DNA of 21,923 nucleotides from Bacillota bacterium (GTDB taxonomy: Bacteria; Bacillota; Bacilli; Paenibacillales; Paenibacillaceae): the NCBI GenBank assembly GCA_023391635.1, contig JAEWAQ010000045.1:1-21923 (forward strand). The letters are read 5' to 3'. The first letter of the stretch is position 1; every line of letters begins with the position of its first letter. Below are positions 1 through 7,817 of the stretch, piece by piece. The notes under the pieces were generated by a model. The model ran no database searches. It was given only the letters and a program-made list of their open reading frames with translations, and was not told where the DNA came from. A program made the translations under genes and the position numbers.

Positions 1-255
1 AATTTGCATTAGACAAGTTGAACAAGCAATTGAACCAGTCTCAGCAAGTCGCCTAATTTTTTAAAAACCAAGCTCGGATTTTTGGACGGGTATGCAATTC
101 AAAAAACTGAATTATGAAATTGTCTCCATTCTGCATTACCTTTTAACAAAACATACTTTTTCTATCAAAAGAACTGTAGAAAATGCATCTGATCCGAATG
201 CACTATGGTGTCCGTTTCACCTGTCTGCGAGCAGTCGCGATATTACTGGAGTGTT
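1..255. other. AT-richer non-coding flank downstream of the beta-galactosidase gene
   Basis: No convincing gene is seen here. The stretch is clearly richer in A and T than the rest of the window. An open frame begins at 92 on the plus strand, but it runs into the antisense of the beta-galactosidase gene, has no good ribosome binding site and resembles nothing I know. A small AT-only inverted repeat (AATTCA, six-base loop, TGAATT) lies at 96-113. It is too weak to be called a terminator, so I see no clear transcription stop for the beta-galactosidase gene. Confidence 0.5.
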
Positions 256-3200
256 CTACTTGATCCCCTTGATCGTGAATGAGAACGTGTACGAACGATT
301 GCCGAACAGCGTATATTCCGGATGCGTGCGGGAGCCCCAGCTGTCGTCGCCTCCGACGCCCATCTGCAGGTGATTGATGCGCACGACCGTCTTGTCAGGC
401 GCAGGCAGCAGGTGATGATGGGTGATCTGCTCCATCTCCTGCGGCTTGTAAGGCAGCGCGTTCAGCTCGAACGTCGGCGCGCCTTCGATGCGCAAACCTC
501 TGCCTTGCGCATCTGCAACGGTTGCAAACCGGACGTCCGTCTTATTGCCGCACTCCTGCGGGCGCAAGTACGGCACGATTTGATCCGCCACTTGCCCGTC
601 GTACAAGCCCAGCTTGGCGCCGGATTTACGGTCCCAGTAATTCTCGTGCGGCCCGCGGCCGTACCAGGTCAGCTGTTCGAACGAGGCGTCCATGACGAGC
701 ATCAGGCCGACCTCCGGAATCTCGGGCGTGCCGTCGCCGGGATTGAGGCAGCCTGACACCTCGATTTCCCCAGTGGTACGCACCATGTACTGCAGCGTCA
801 AGGCCGATTCCGGAACGGTAGGCAGCAGGAACATCGCGGCGATGCGCACTTGCCCGGGCGTTTCTTCATCCCATGCCATCCGAACCAGCTTGCGCTTCTC
901 TCCGGCATCCCGCCACATGGCCGTTCGTTCGTGATGCTTATTGCCCCTATCGTTATCGGTATAAGCCCGCCAGAAGTTCGGCACGAGCGGTTCCTGCAGC
1001 AGCTCGGTGCCGCGAACGCGATAGGACGTCAGCACCCCGCTAGTCTTGTCGAACGTGACGGCGAAAGATGTGCCGACCACTTCCACGGCGCCGGCCCGAT
1101 CCTGCACGGATAGCTCCGCTGCCGACTGTTCAGCAGTTCCTGGAGCGCCCCCGGCTGCATTCAGAACGCCGCCAACTCCGTTCAAAATATCCCTGTCGAC
1201 GCTCGAAGTTGCAGCGTCCGCTGACTCAACGGCATTCCGTCCGCTGCCATTTTCCGCTGTGCTGGCTTCGGCTGTCGGCAGCACGAATTGCGCCCAAGCC
1301 AGCTCATGTCCGGCATCCGCCCATAACGCCGACTCCCGCAGCTCCATGCTGAGTGTCAGCACATACTCGTCTTCGAACGCGGCATGCTTGGGATAAGCGC
1401 CGGACAGATCGACCTGTACCGTCTCGCCTGGCGCCGCATGGATGTCGACTCGCCCTTCGCCCGCCGGCTCGCCGTTTCGCGTCAGCGCCCAACGGAAGTC
1501 GTACGCGCCCAGATCGGTAAACAGATGGCCGTTCGTGACCGCAATGAGCCCCTGCGCCAAATCTTCCACCCTCATCGAAGCGTTCTGGTAACAACGCTTT
1601 ACTTCCGACAGCTTCGGCGTGACCGCGCGGTCCGCGAACACGAGCCCGTTGCCGCAGAAGTTGCCGTCATGCGGAGACTCGCCGAAATCCCCCCCATACG
1701 CCAAATGCGTCGTTCCGTCCGCCTCCGTCACCCGAATCGCCTGATCCACCCAATCCCAGATGAACCCGCCTTGTAGCACCGGATACTTCTCGAAGAGCTC
1801 CCAATACTTCGTCAGCCCGCCGCACGAATTGCCCATCGCATGGCTGTATTCGCACAGGATGAACGGCTTCTTGTCGCCTGGCCGAGTTGCGTAGGCCTCG
1901 ACGTCAGCGGGACGCGTGTACATCTGGCTTTCCATATCGGAAGCGGCCTCGTAAGCTCGGCAATGAAATACGCCTTCGTAGTGGACGGGACGCGACGGGT
2001 CCTGTTCCCGCAAATAATCGTGCATCTTCACGAAATTCTCGCCGCCCCACGACTCGTTGCCGAGCGACCAGATGACGACGGACGGATGATTCTTGTCCCG
2101 CTGCAGCATAGAGTTGCAGCGATCCAGCACATTCGCGGTCCATTCCGGCTTGCTGGCCGGCACGGTATCCCGCTCGTCGTCCCACGGCTGGCCGTATGCC
2201 CAGCTGCCGTGCGTCTCGAGATTCGTCTCGTCGATCACGTATAAGCCGTACTCGTCGCACAAGTCGTACCAGCGCGTATCGTTCGGATAATGCGAGGTCC
2301 GCACCGCGTTGATGTTGTGCGTCTTCATCAGCCGAACGTCCCGCAGCATGTCCTCGTATTGCGGAACGCGGCCCGCGTCGCAGGAGAACTCGTGGCGGTT
2401 GACGCCTTTGAACAGGATACGCTTGCCGTTGATCTTCATCAGGCCGTCTTCGATTTCGAACTTGCGGAAGCCGACACGGCTGCTTGTGTACTGAATGGCC
2501 TGGCCGGAAGCATCCGCCAGCTTCAGCACGAGCGTGTACAAATTCGGCTGTTCGGCGCTCCACAGCTGCGGGCGGTGAACGTGGACTTTGCCTTGAACGT
2601 CAAGCAAATCGCTGCTGCCGATCGCCGCATCGATGACAAGCGGGTTCGCCAGCACCGGACTGCCGTTGCTGTCGTAAAGCTGCGCTTCGAGCGACATCGT
2701 GCCGGCATGGCTGCCGCTTTCGTTCACCAGCTTGGCCGTTACGCGCAAATCGGCATTTGCGCATGCGGCATCCAAGTCCGTGTTCACCTGGAAATCATAA
2801 AGGTACACCGGCGGGGCCGTAAAGAGGAACACGTCGCGAAAAATGCCGCTGAGCCGCCAGAAATCCTGATCCTCCAGCCAACTCGCGTCGCACCAGCGAT
2901 ACACCTCAACCGCCAGCTTGTTATCCCCTTCGCTCAGGTAGGGAGTCAGATCGAATTCCGCCGGCGTGAACGTGTCCTCGCTGTAACCGACGAGTTCGCC
3001 GTTCAGCCATACATAAAAGGCCGATTCCACTCCTTGGAAGCTGATGTAGACAGACTGTCCTTGCCACGCTTCGGGGACGGTGAAGGAGCGAATATAGGAG
3101 CCGACCGGGTTATACTTCGTCGGCGCGAAAGGCGGCTTGAGGTCCGGGTCGTGATCGATCCATGGATAGCGAACGTTCGTATATTGCGGATAATCGTAGC

Positions 3201-3519
3201 CTTGAAGCGGCCAGTGGGACGGAACCGGTATCTCGTCCCAGCCGGTGGCGTCATATCCCGGCGCATGGAAGTTCGCGATACGGGCATCCGGATTAGCGGC
3301 CCAGGAGAACTTCCACGTACCGTTCAGCGACTGCTTGTATGGCGAATCGTCGCGGTCTCCGCGAAGCGCGTCTTCCAGCGACGCATAACTGGTGAATGCC
3401 GCATGGGCGTCCATTCGATTGAGCGCGAAAATATCCGGATTGTTGTTCCATTCGGGATATCCGTTGGCGGGCGGCGTGTAGACGAATTTCTTCCTGGATG
3501 TCGGTCTGGCTTGGGTCAA
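256..3519 (-). CDS. lacZ: Beta-galactosidase, LacZ-type glycoside hydrolase family 2
   Basis: A retaining beta-galactosidase that releases terminal galactose, probably in the cytoplasm because no signal peptide is seen. The domain order is that of LacZ: GH2 sugar-binding domain, immunoglobulin-like domain, TIM barrel, and a C-terminal Bgal small-chain domain. The acid/base glutamate is in IWSLGNE (about residue 489) and the nucleophile in ILCEYSHAMGNS (about residue 557), matching E461 and E537 of the E. coli enzyme. I chose TTG at 3519 because AGAAGGGAAG lies just upstream (about 3528-3538). The ATG at 3555 would sit almost on the transcription start of the perfect -10 box at 3556-3561. About 1087 residues is longer than E. 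coli LacZ (1023). Part of the excess is a low-complexity Ala/Ser/Gly insertion near residues 750-805, before the small-chain domain. The gene is divergent from an AraC regulator that probably controls it. Activity on other beta-galactosides than lactose is possible. Confidence 0.95.
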   Translation of the reverse strand: MTQARPTSRKKFVYTPPANGYPEWNNNPDIFALNRMDAHAAFTSYASLEDALRGDRDDSPYKQSLNGTWKFSWAANPDARIANFHAPGYDATGWDEIPVPSHWPLQGYDYPQYTNVRYPWIDHDPDLKPPFAPTKYNPVGSYIRSFTVPEAWQGQSVYISFQGVESAFYVWLNGELVGYSEDTFTPAEFDLTPYLSEGDNKLAVEVYRWCDASWLEDQDFWRLSGIFRDVFLFTAPPVYLYDFQVNTDLDAACANADLRVTAKLVNESGSHAGTMSLEAQLYDSNGSPVLANPLVIDAAIGSSDLLDVQGKVHVHRPQLWSAEQPNLYTLVLKLADASGQAIQYTSSRVGFRKFEIEDGLMKINGKRILFKGVNRHEFSCDAGRVPQYEDMLRDVRLMKTHNINAVRTSHYPNDTRWYDLCDEYGLYVIDETNLETHGSWAYGQPWDDERDTVPASKPEWTANVLDRCNSMLQRDKNHPSVVIWSLGNESWGGENFVKMHDYLREQDPSRPVHYEGVFHCRAYEAASDMESQMYTRPADVEAYATRPGDKKPFILCEYSHAMGNSCGGLTKYWELFEKYPVLQGGFIWDWVDQAIRVTEADGTTHLAYGGDFGESPHDGNFCGNGLVFADRAVTPKLSEVKRCYQNASMRVEDLAQGLIAVTNGHLFTDLGAYDFRWALTRNGEPAGEGRVDIHAAPGETVQVDLSGAYPKHAAFEDEYVLTLSMELRESALWADAGHELAWAQFVLPTAEASTAENGSGRNAVESADAATSSVDRDILNGVGGVLNAAGGAPGTAEQSAAELSVQDRAGAVEVVGTSFAVTFDKTSGVLTSYRVRGTELLQEPLVPNFWRAYTDNDRGNKHHERTAMWRDAGEKRKLVRMAWDEETPGQVRIAAMFLLPTVPESALTLQYMVRTTGEIEVSGCLNPGDGTPEIPEVGLMLVMDASFEQLTWYGRGPHENYWDRKSGAKLGLYDGQVADQIVPYLRPQECGNKTDVRFATVADAQGRGLRIEGAPTFELNALPYKPQEMEQITHHHLLPAPDKTVVRINHLQMGVGGDDSWGSRTHPEYTLFGNRSYTFSFTIKGIK

Positions 3520-3555
3520 TGCGGGCACTTCCCTTCTCAATATCACGATATTCAT

Positions 3556-3584
3556 ATTATAATTGTTTGCAAGGCCTATTCCAA
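3556..3584 (-). promoter_or_regulatory. Promoter of the beta-galactosidase gene
   Basis: On the minus strand a -35 box TTGGAA (3579-3584, 4 of 6) is followed by a 17-base spacer and a perfect -10 box TATAAT (3556-3561). Transcription would start near 3549, leaving a leader of about 30 bases before the TTG start. The poor -35 box fits a promoter needing an activator, such as the divergent AraC-family protein. Confidence 0.7.
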
Positions 3585-3634
3585 TGCAATCTTTTTCGCA
3601 TGACTATCATAAATTGAAAGTGGGTTTTGCGCCT

Positions 3635-4480
3635 ATGGACGCCATTTTGTTTCCCGACGTAACCGATGACGATACGCGGTTGCCGCTCTATCTGACAACG
3701 GTGGGGCACTGGGATCATCAGGATTCAATGAAGCGGCCCGAAGGGTTTCCGGACTATCAATGGCTCCAGATCGTGTCGGGCGAAGGGGCGCTCGAGGTGG
3801 GGGGACAGCGCCTGTCCGTAAAGGCAGGCCAAAGCTTCTGCCTGTACCCGCACATTCCTCATCATTATGAGCCGGTCAAAGGGCCATGGGAACTGTACTG
3901 GGTGTCCTTCAACGGCGGGATGGCGGGACCATTGCTGAAGCAGGCAGGGGTCGGCAAATCGGGCGTCTATGCGAGCGGCAACCCGGATACCGCCCTCTCG
4001 CAAATGCGCGGCATGCTGGAGCTCGCCCAAGGTCCGTCCCATTCTTTGATAGGCAAGGAGTATTCGAAGCGGCTGTACGGGTTTCTGCTGGACTTGGGAA
4101 GCCACCGGGAGCAGCCGGAATGGGCGGAACGCGACCGTACCCGCCTGCAGCCTGTGCTGCAATATATCGACAGCCGCCTGGACTGGCAGATGACGATCGC
4201 CGAGCTGGCCGCAGAGGCTGGCGTCAGTTCCCAGCATCTGTGCACGCTGTTTCGCCGAACGCTCGGGATCCGGCCGATGGCGTATGTGAACCGGGAACGG
4301 ATCAAGCGCAGCAAGGAAACGATGTTCCGCGAGCCCGGCCTGCCGATTCGCGACGTCGCCCGCCATGTCGGCATCGACAACCCGAGTTATTTCGGCGCAT
4401 TGTTCAAGCACTGGGAAGGACTCAGCCCGGAGCAGTTCAAGCGATTGCACGGACTGAAAATATTCGGGGGCGTCGACTAG
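3635..4480 (+). CDS. AraC-family transcriptional regulator with N-terminal cupin-like sensor domain
   Basis: A DNA-binding regulator of about 281 residues. The N-terminal half (to about residue 150) looks like an AraC-type sugar-sensing cupin, including the stretch GQSFCLYPHIPHHYEP. From about residue 172 there are two helix-turn-helix units: MTIAELAAEAGVSSQHLCTLF and, later, LPIRDVARHVGIDNPSYFGALFK, followed by the usual SPEQFKRL ending. The start is uncertain. I prefer ATG 3635, because a TATCAT box lies at 3605-3610 and GAAAGTGGG precedes it; ATG 3584 is the alternative. It is divergent from the beta-galactosidase gene across roughly 115 bases, so control of that gene in response to a galactoside or its product is the natural inference. 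It ends in its own terminator. Confidence 0.9.
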   Translation: MDAILFPDVTDDDTRLPLYLTTVGHWDHQDSMKRPEGFPDYQWLQIVSGEGALEVGGQRLSVKAGQSFCLYPHIPHHYEPVKGPWELYWVSFNGGMAGPLLKQAGVGKSGVYASGNPDTALSQMRGMLELAQGPSHSLIGKEYSKRLYGFLLDLGSHREQPEWAERDRTRLQPVLQYIDSRLDWQMTIAELAAEAGVSSQHLCTLFRRTLGIRPMAYVNRERIKRSKETMFREPGLPIRDVARHVGIDNPSYFGALFKHWEGLSPEQFKRLHGLKIFGGVD

Positions 4481-4483
4481 CCT

Positions 4484-4501
4484 AAAAGGGCCGCCCTTTT
4501 T
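4484..4501 (+). terminator. Terminator of the AraC-family gene
   Basis: Three bases after the TAG stop, the 7-base stem AAAAGGG/CCCTTTT with loop CCG runs into TTTTT. This is a short but classic intrinsic terminator shape for the plus strand. It also gives some termination potential on the other strand. Confidence 0.7.
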
Positions 4502-4576
4502 GTCCGCACCCGCCAAATTGGCGACCCCGTCGACTATTCACCCTGACCGACCGCCACACCCTTCCCGACAAAACTA

Positions 4577-4621
4577 AATCCCGGAGATCAGCCGCCGAAT
4601 AGCAGCCGACACTCCGGGATT
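4577..4621 (-). terminator. Hairpin at the end of the fucose operon, probable terminator
   Basis: A perfect 10-base inverted repeat AATCCCGGAG (4577-4586) / CTCCGGGATT (4612-4621) encloses 25 bases. On the minus strand it is followed by TTTAGTTTTG. It lies 62 bases past the fucU stop, the last gene of the operon. The loop is long for an intrinsic terminator, so confidence is moderate. The rest of 4502-4682 shows no gene. Confidence 0.6.
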
Positions 4622-4682
4622 GCGCACACTGAAGTCGATACCTATTTGCTAATTTCCGATAGAAGACTATCCGTTACTCCGC

Positions 4683-5114
4683 CTACGACTTGACGACGCC
4701 CTTCTTCAAAATCAGGTTCGCGTACAAGGCGCTTTCGCCCGTGGCGACGACGGCGTAAGCTTGCTTCGCCCGCTCGTAGAACGCGAAGCGCTCCACCTGC
4801 TCGAACGGATCGGTCAACCCGGCTCGGTCCGCCACAATCTGCCCATAACGCGACCAGATCGGTGTCTCAACTGTATCTCCCGGAACGACTTGCATGAGTG
4901 CCGCCGGTTTCGCGACATAAGGATCGAGCGGAAACAGCCGCAGCACCGCGTCCAGTAGTTCCGGCACGCCATGGCCGTCGCAGCGGATCAACCGCCGGGC
5001 ATGGCTCGCGGCCGGAAAGTTGCCGTCGGCGAGCACGATTTCGTCGCCGTGGCCCATCTCGGCAAGAATCTTGAGCAACTCCGGCGACAAGATGGGGGGA
5101 ATGCCGATCAACAT
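4683..5114 (-). CDS. fucU: L-fucose mutarotase (RbsD/FucU family)
   Basis: Interconverts the alpha and beta anomers of L-fucose, feeding the isomerase with its preferred form; cytoplasmic. At 143 residues it is full length and co-linear with E. coli FucU: ISPELLKVLAEMGHGDEI there, LSPELLKILAEMGHGDEIV here, with the catalytic-site His at residue 22. The C-terminal block FAFYERAKQAYAV and the LKKGV ending are also conserved. The start is supported by AGAAGGAGG eight bases upstream. It follows the kinase gene by 21 bases and closes the operon. The related RbsD acts on ribose, but the sequence and the fucI neighbour both favour fucose. Confidence 0.93.
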   Translation of the reverse strand: MLIGIPPILSPELLKILAEMGHGDEIVLADGNFPAASHARRLIRCDGHGVPELLDAVLRLFPLDPYVAKPAALMQVVPGDTVETPIWSRYGQIVADRAGLTDPFEQVERFAFYERAKQAYAVVATGESALYANLILKKGVVKS

Positions 5115-5135
5115 GCTTGAAAGCCTCCTTCTAAA

Positions 5136-6785
5136 TTACGACGGTTTCGGCGCTTGTCCCAGGCCGCGGAATACCGTATAGGCCCGCTCCCATGCTGCCC
5201 GCTCCGAACCGGGTGCGTACACTTCCACCGGGAATGAATCCGCCGACAGCTGCCGTGCTTCCTGCAGACTGGAGCATTGCCCCTGGGCCATGAACTGCAC
5301 GAGCAAGTTGCCGATCGCGCTAGCTTCCACCGGCCCCGCCCATACCGGGCGCCCAAGCGCATCCGCCGTAAACCCGCACAGCAGCTTGTTTTGGATGCCG
5401 CCGCCTACCATATGCATGCCTCCGTAAGTCTGTCCGACGAGCGACTCCATCTGCTCCAGCGCCTCGCGATACCGCAGCGCCAGACTTTCCAGAATGCAGC
5501 GGGCGAATTCCCCTTCGCTCCGCGGAACAGGCTGACCGGTCTCTTCGCAGAAGGACCGGATTTTGTCCGTCATGCCCCCTGGCGCATAGAACCGGGCGTC
5601 GTCGGGATGAACGAGACTGCGGAACGGTTCGGCGGCTTCCGCGGCGGCGACAAGCTCGCCATACCCGATCTCGCTGCCGGCCTCGTCCCACTCGCGTTTG
5701 CATTCCTGCAACAGCCACAGCCCCATGATGTTCTTGAGCAGCTGATAGGTGCCGCCGACGCCGCCTTCGTTGGAAAATTGCAGTTCCATCGTTTCAAGCG
5801 ACAGCAGCGGCTCCGGAAGTTCCGTGCCGAGCAGCGACCAGGTGCCGCATACGAGATAGGCGAACGGCTCGCCGGCGACAGCCGGCACGGCCGCAATCGC
5901 CGATTCGGTGTCGTGCGTGCCGACCGCTACCGCCGTCACCGCCGGTACGCCCAATTCTTCGCACACTTCAAGCGCGAGCGGGCCGATGACGCTGCCCGGT
6001 TCTACCGGATCCAGGAACAGATGTGATGGAATGCCGAGCTGCTCCATTAACGCCTTGTTCCAGGCGCGCTGCTCCGGATGGAACAGCTGCGTCGTCGTCG
6101 CCATCGTGAACTCGCAATTGCGAATGCCGGTCAACAGATAGACGAGCAAATCCGGCGTGAGCAGCAACGTCCGCGCGATGTCCAGCTTCGGAGAGCCGGC
6201 TTTGCGCATCGCGTACAGTTGATACAGCGTGTTGAACGGCATGAACTGCAACCCGCTCTGGCGGAACAGCGCCTCATCCCCGACCCGCGCGCCGACTTCC
6301 TCGATCATGCCTTCGGTCTGCGCATCTCGGTAATGATAGGGATTGCCGATCAATTCGCCGTTTGCGTCCAGCAATCCGAAATCGACGCCCCAGGAATCGA
6401 TGCCAAGCGTCGCAGGTGCAGAGCCTTCCTGGAATGCCAAGCGGATCGATTTCTTGATCTCGTGCAGCAATCGCAAAATATCCCAATGCAAATGCTTGCC
6501 GACCTGGATGGCGTGATTTGGAAACCGGTGGATTTCGCGTACTTGCAGCCTACGCGAACCGTCCGGAGCAGGCGCGAGCTCGCCGATCAACGCCCTGCCG
6601 CTGCTCGCGCCTAAGTCGAACGCCAGTGCCGAGGGTACCTCCCCCGTCATGATTGAGGAAATTCCAGCTTCGGCAGCGGCAAGTGCAGACGGTTCGCTCC
6701 CAACTGCGACAACGTCGGCCGTCCCGGACACGGTTTTCAAATCGTTAAGGCCGGTTTGGCCGACTTGTTCTGCATTCCCGCTCAT
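5136..6785 (-). CDS. FGGY sugar kinase of the rhamnulokinase type, probable L-fuculokinase
   Basis: Phosphorylates a 6-deoxy-ketohexose at C1. Sequence alone points to the RhaB branch: DLGASSGR (residues 57-64), REIHRF, IDSWGVDFGLLD, FMPFNTLYQLYA, the catalytic-Asp motif GTHDTESA near 292, and NIMGLWLLQ all parallel E. coli RhaB. Context (fucI, fucA-type aldolase, fucU) makes L-fuculose the likely substrate; RhaB-type kinases acting as fuculokinases are known in other phyla. The start at 6785 has a strong GGAGG-rich leader (AAGGAGG 11 bases upstream), giving an odd Ala/Ser-rich N-terminal extension of about 48 residues. An internal ATG at 6650 would give about 504 residues, near the usual length, but has a poor ribosome binding site. 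The aldolase gene ends 26 bases upstream. Confidence 0.92.
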   Translation of the reverse strand: MSGNAEQVGQTGLNDLKTVSGTADVVAVGSEPSALAAAEAGISSIMTGEVPSALAFDLGASSGRALIGELAPAPDGSRRLQVREIHRFPNHAIQVGKHLHWDILRLLHEIKKSIRLAFQEGSAPATLGIDSWGVDFGLLDANGELIGNPYHYRDAQTEGMIEEVGARVGDEALFRQSGLQFMPFNTLYQLYAMRKAGSPKLDIARTLLLTPDLLVYLLTGIRNCEFTMATTTQLFHPEQRAWNKALMEQLGIPSHLFLDPVEPGSVIGPLALEVCEELGVPAVTAVAVGTHDTESAIAAVPAVAGEPFAYLVCGTWSLLGTELPEPLLSLETMELQFSNEGGVGGTYQLLKNIMGLWLLQECKREWDEAGSEIGYGELVAAAEAAEPFRSLVHPDDARFYAPGGMTDKIRSFCEETGQPVPRSEGEFARCILESLALRYREALEQMESLVGQTYGGMHMVGGGIQNKLLCGFTADALGRPVWAGPVEASAIGNLLVQFMAQGQCSSLQEARQLSADSFPVEVYAPGSERAAWERAYTVFRGLGQAPKPS

Positions 6786-6811
6786 GGACCTCCGTGCCTC
6801 CTTGCTGGCGA

Positions 6812-7474
6812 TTATTTCATTTTTTGCAGCAATTGAATCCGATAAGCTTCGCTTTCCAACGATGCAATCTCCTCGTACTCCGCCTGCGTCAGCACCTTCG
6901 GCTCGCGGATCGCGCTTGCGATCAGATAGATCTTCGCGCTCTCCTCGACGACTTCCGTCCGGTAGTACGCTTCGCGCAAGTTGCGGCCGGTCGTGACGAG
7001 GCCGTGATTGCCGAGCAGAATCGTGCTGGCTTCATTCACTTTCTCCACGACAGCATCCGCCAGCTTGTCGGTCGTCGGCAGCACGTACGGAACGTACACC
7101 GTGCGTCCGACGAGCGCCGCTTGATCAGGGAACATGACCGGCATGTCACGCTCCACCAGCGTGAAGGCGATGCAATAAGGCGGGTGCGTATGCACGATCG
7201 CCCCGAGCTTCGGATTTGCACGATAGGCGTATAGATGCATCAGCACTTCCGAGGACGGACGAAGGCCGATATCCGTTACGTCGCCTGTCGCCACGTCAAC
7301 TTCCACCCACTGCTCCGGCTCGATCTCATCCAGCGCGAAGCCGCTTGGGGACAAGTACATCTTGCCCTCGTGAACGGCGCTGAGGTTGCCCCCGGGTCCG
7401 ACGACCAGCTTGTTCGCCACCGTCTTCCGCGCGTATTTGCACAATTCTTCGCGAATATGAGTTGAACTTCCCAT
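6812..7474 (-). CDS. fucA: Class II aldolase, probable L-fuculose-1-phosphate aldolase
   Basis: Cleaves L-fuculose 1-phosphate to dihydroxyacetone phosphate and L-lactaldehyde using a zinc ion. With the start at ATG 7474 the protein is 220 residues, typical of the AraD/FucA family. Seen in the sequence: a phosphate-binding GPGGNLSA (27-33), SPSG (42-45), the catalytic Glu76 in SSEVLMH, and zinc ligands His95, His97 and His157 in HTHPPY and GNHG. These line up with E73, H92, H94 and H155 of E. coli FucA. The frame stays open to 7552, but the extra residues are not family-like; AAAGGA precedes 7474, though at a rather long spacing. RhaD or AraD activity cannot be excluded from sequence; the fucI neighbour decides the call. 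Confidence 0.9.
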   Translation of the reverse strand: MGSSTHIREELCKYARKTVANKLVVGPGGNLSAVHEGKMYLSPSGFALDEIEPEQWVEVDVATGDVTDIGLRPSSEVLMHLYAYRANPKLGAIVHTHPPYCIAFTLVERDMPVMFPDQAALVGRTVYVPYVLPTTDKLADAVVEKVNEASTILLGNHGLVTTGRNLREAYYRTEVVEESAKIYLIASAIREPKVLTQAEYEEIASLESEAYRIQLLQKMK

Positions 7475-7817
7475 GTTGCGACACTGTCCTTTCCATCTCG
7501 TAAAAAAGAATGACTCCGGACTGCAGGTAACGATCTTTCTCCTAACGAACATGTGTCCGATTGGAGAAGGGAAATTTAATATGTGCCTTCCGGACCCTTA
7601 TTCTGTGCGGAAAGCCATCACGATCAGAAATAAGCATCCGAAAGACCCTTATTGCAGCCAGCTAACTGATTTCAAGGCCAAAACAGGCGAGTTCTGCCGG
7701 AATAAGCGTCCCCAAGAACCTTATCGCAGCCATTTGGAGGCAGTTTTTCGAAATAAGCGCCTTGGAGGCCCTTAACCTTAGATCACGGTCATGGGATGCT
7801 ACCGCGCCCTATGCCGA
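7475..7817. repeat. 343-base intra-operon gap with four degenerate hairpin repeats
   Basis: No gene is supported between fucI and the aldolase gene. The gap holds four diverged copies of a roughly 30-base element. Copies 2 and 3 are clearest: AATAAGCATCCGAAAGACCC then TTATTGCAGCC (from 7629), and AATAAGCGTCCCCAAGAACC then TTATCGCAGCC (from 7701). Copy 4 (from 7752) is partial and copy 1 (about 7580-7610) is diverged, keeping CGGACCCTTATT. Each can fold through AATAAG/CTTATT, in copy 3 with a further GUUC/GGAC stem in the minus-strand RNA. Spacing is irregular, about 72 and 51 bases. The look is that of a dispersed intergenic repeat family. A separate promoter for the aldolase gene was not found. 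Confidence 0.6.

Noticed and set aside
92..373. 93-codon open frame on the plus strand
   Set aside because: No ribosome binding site, overlaps the 3' end of the beta-galactosidase gene antisense by over 100 bases, and resembles nothing known.
3567..3589. TTGCAA and ATGCAA elements between lacZ and the AraC gene as regulator half-sites
   Set aside because: The short AT-biased matches are not clearly above chance, and AraC-family sites are too variable to call by eye.
2290..3603. 437-codon open frame on the plus strand
   Set aside because: It is wholly antisense to the beta-galactosidase gene, whose domains and catalytic motifs are clear. Its product is Arg/Val-rich without family features, as expected of a mirror frame in GC-rich DNA.
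7473..7775. 100-codon open frame on the plus strand in the fuc gap
   Set aside because: Its apparent internal repeats (NKHPKDPYCS, NKRPQEPYRS) come from the DNA hairpin repeats; it lacks a ribosome binding site.
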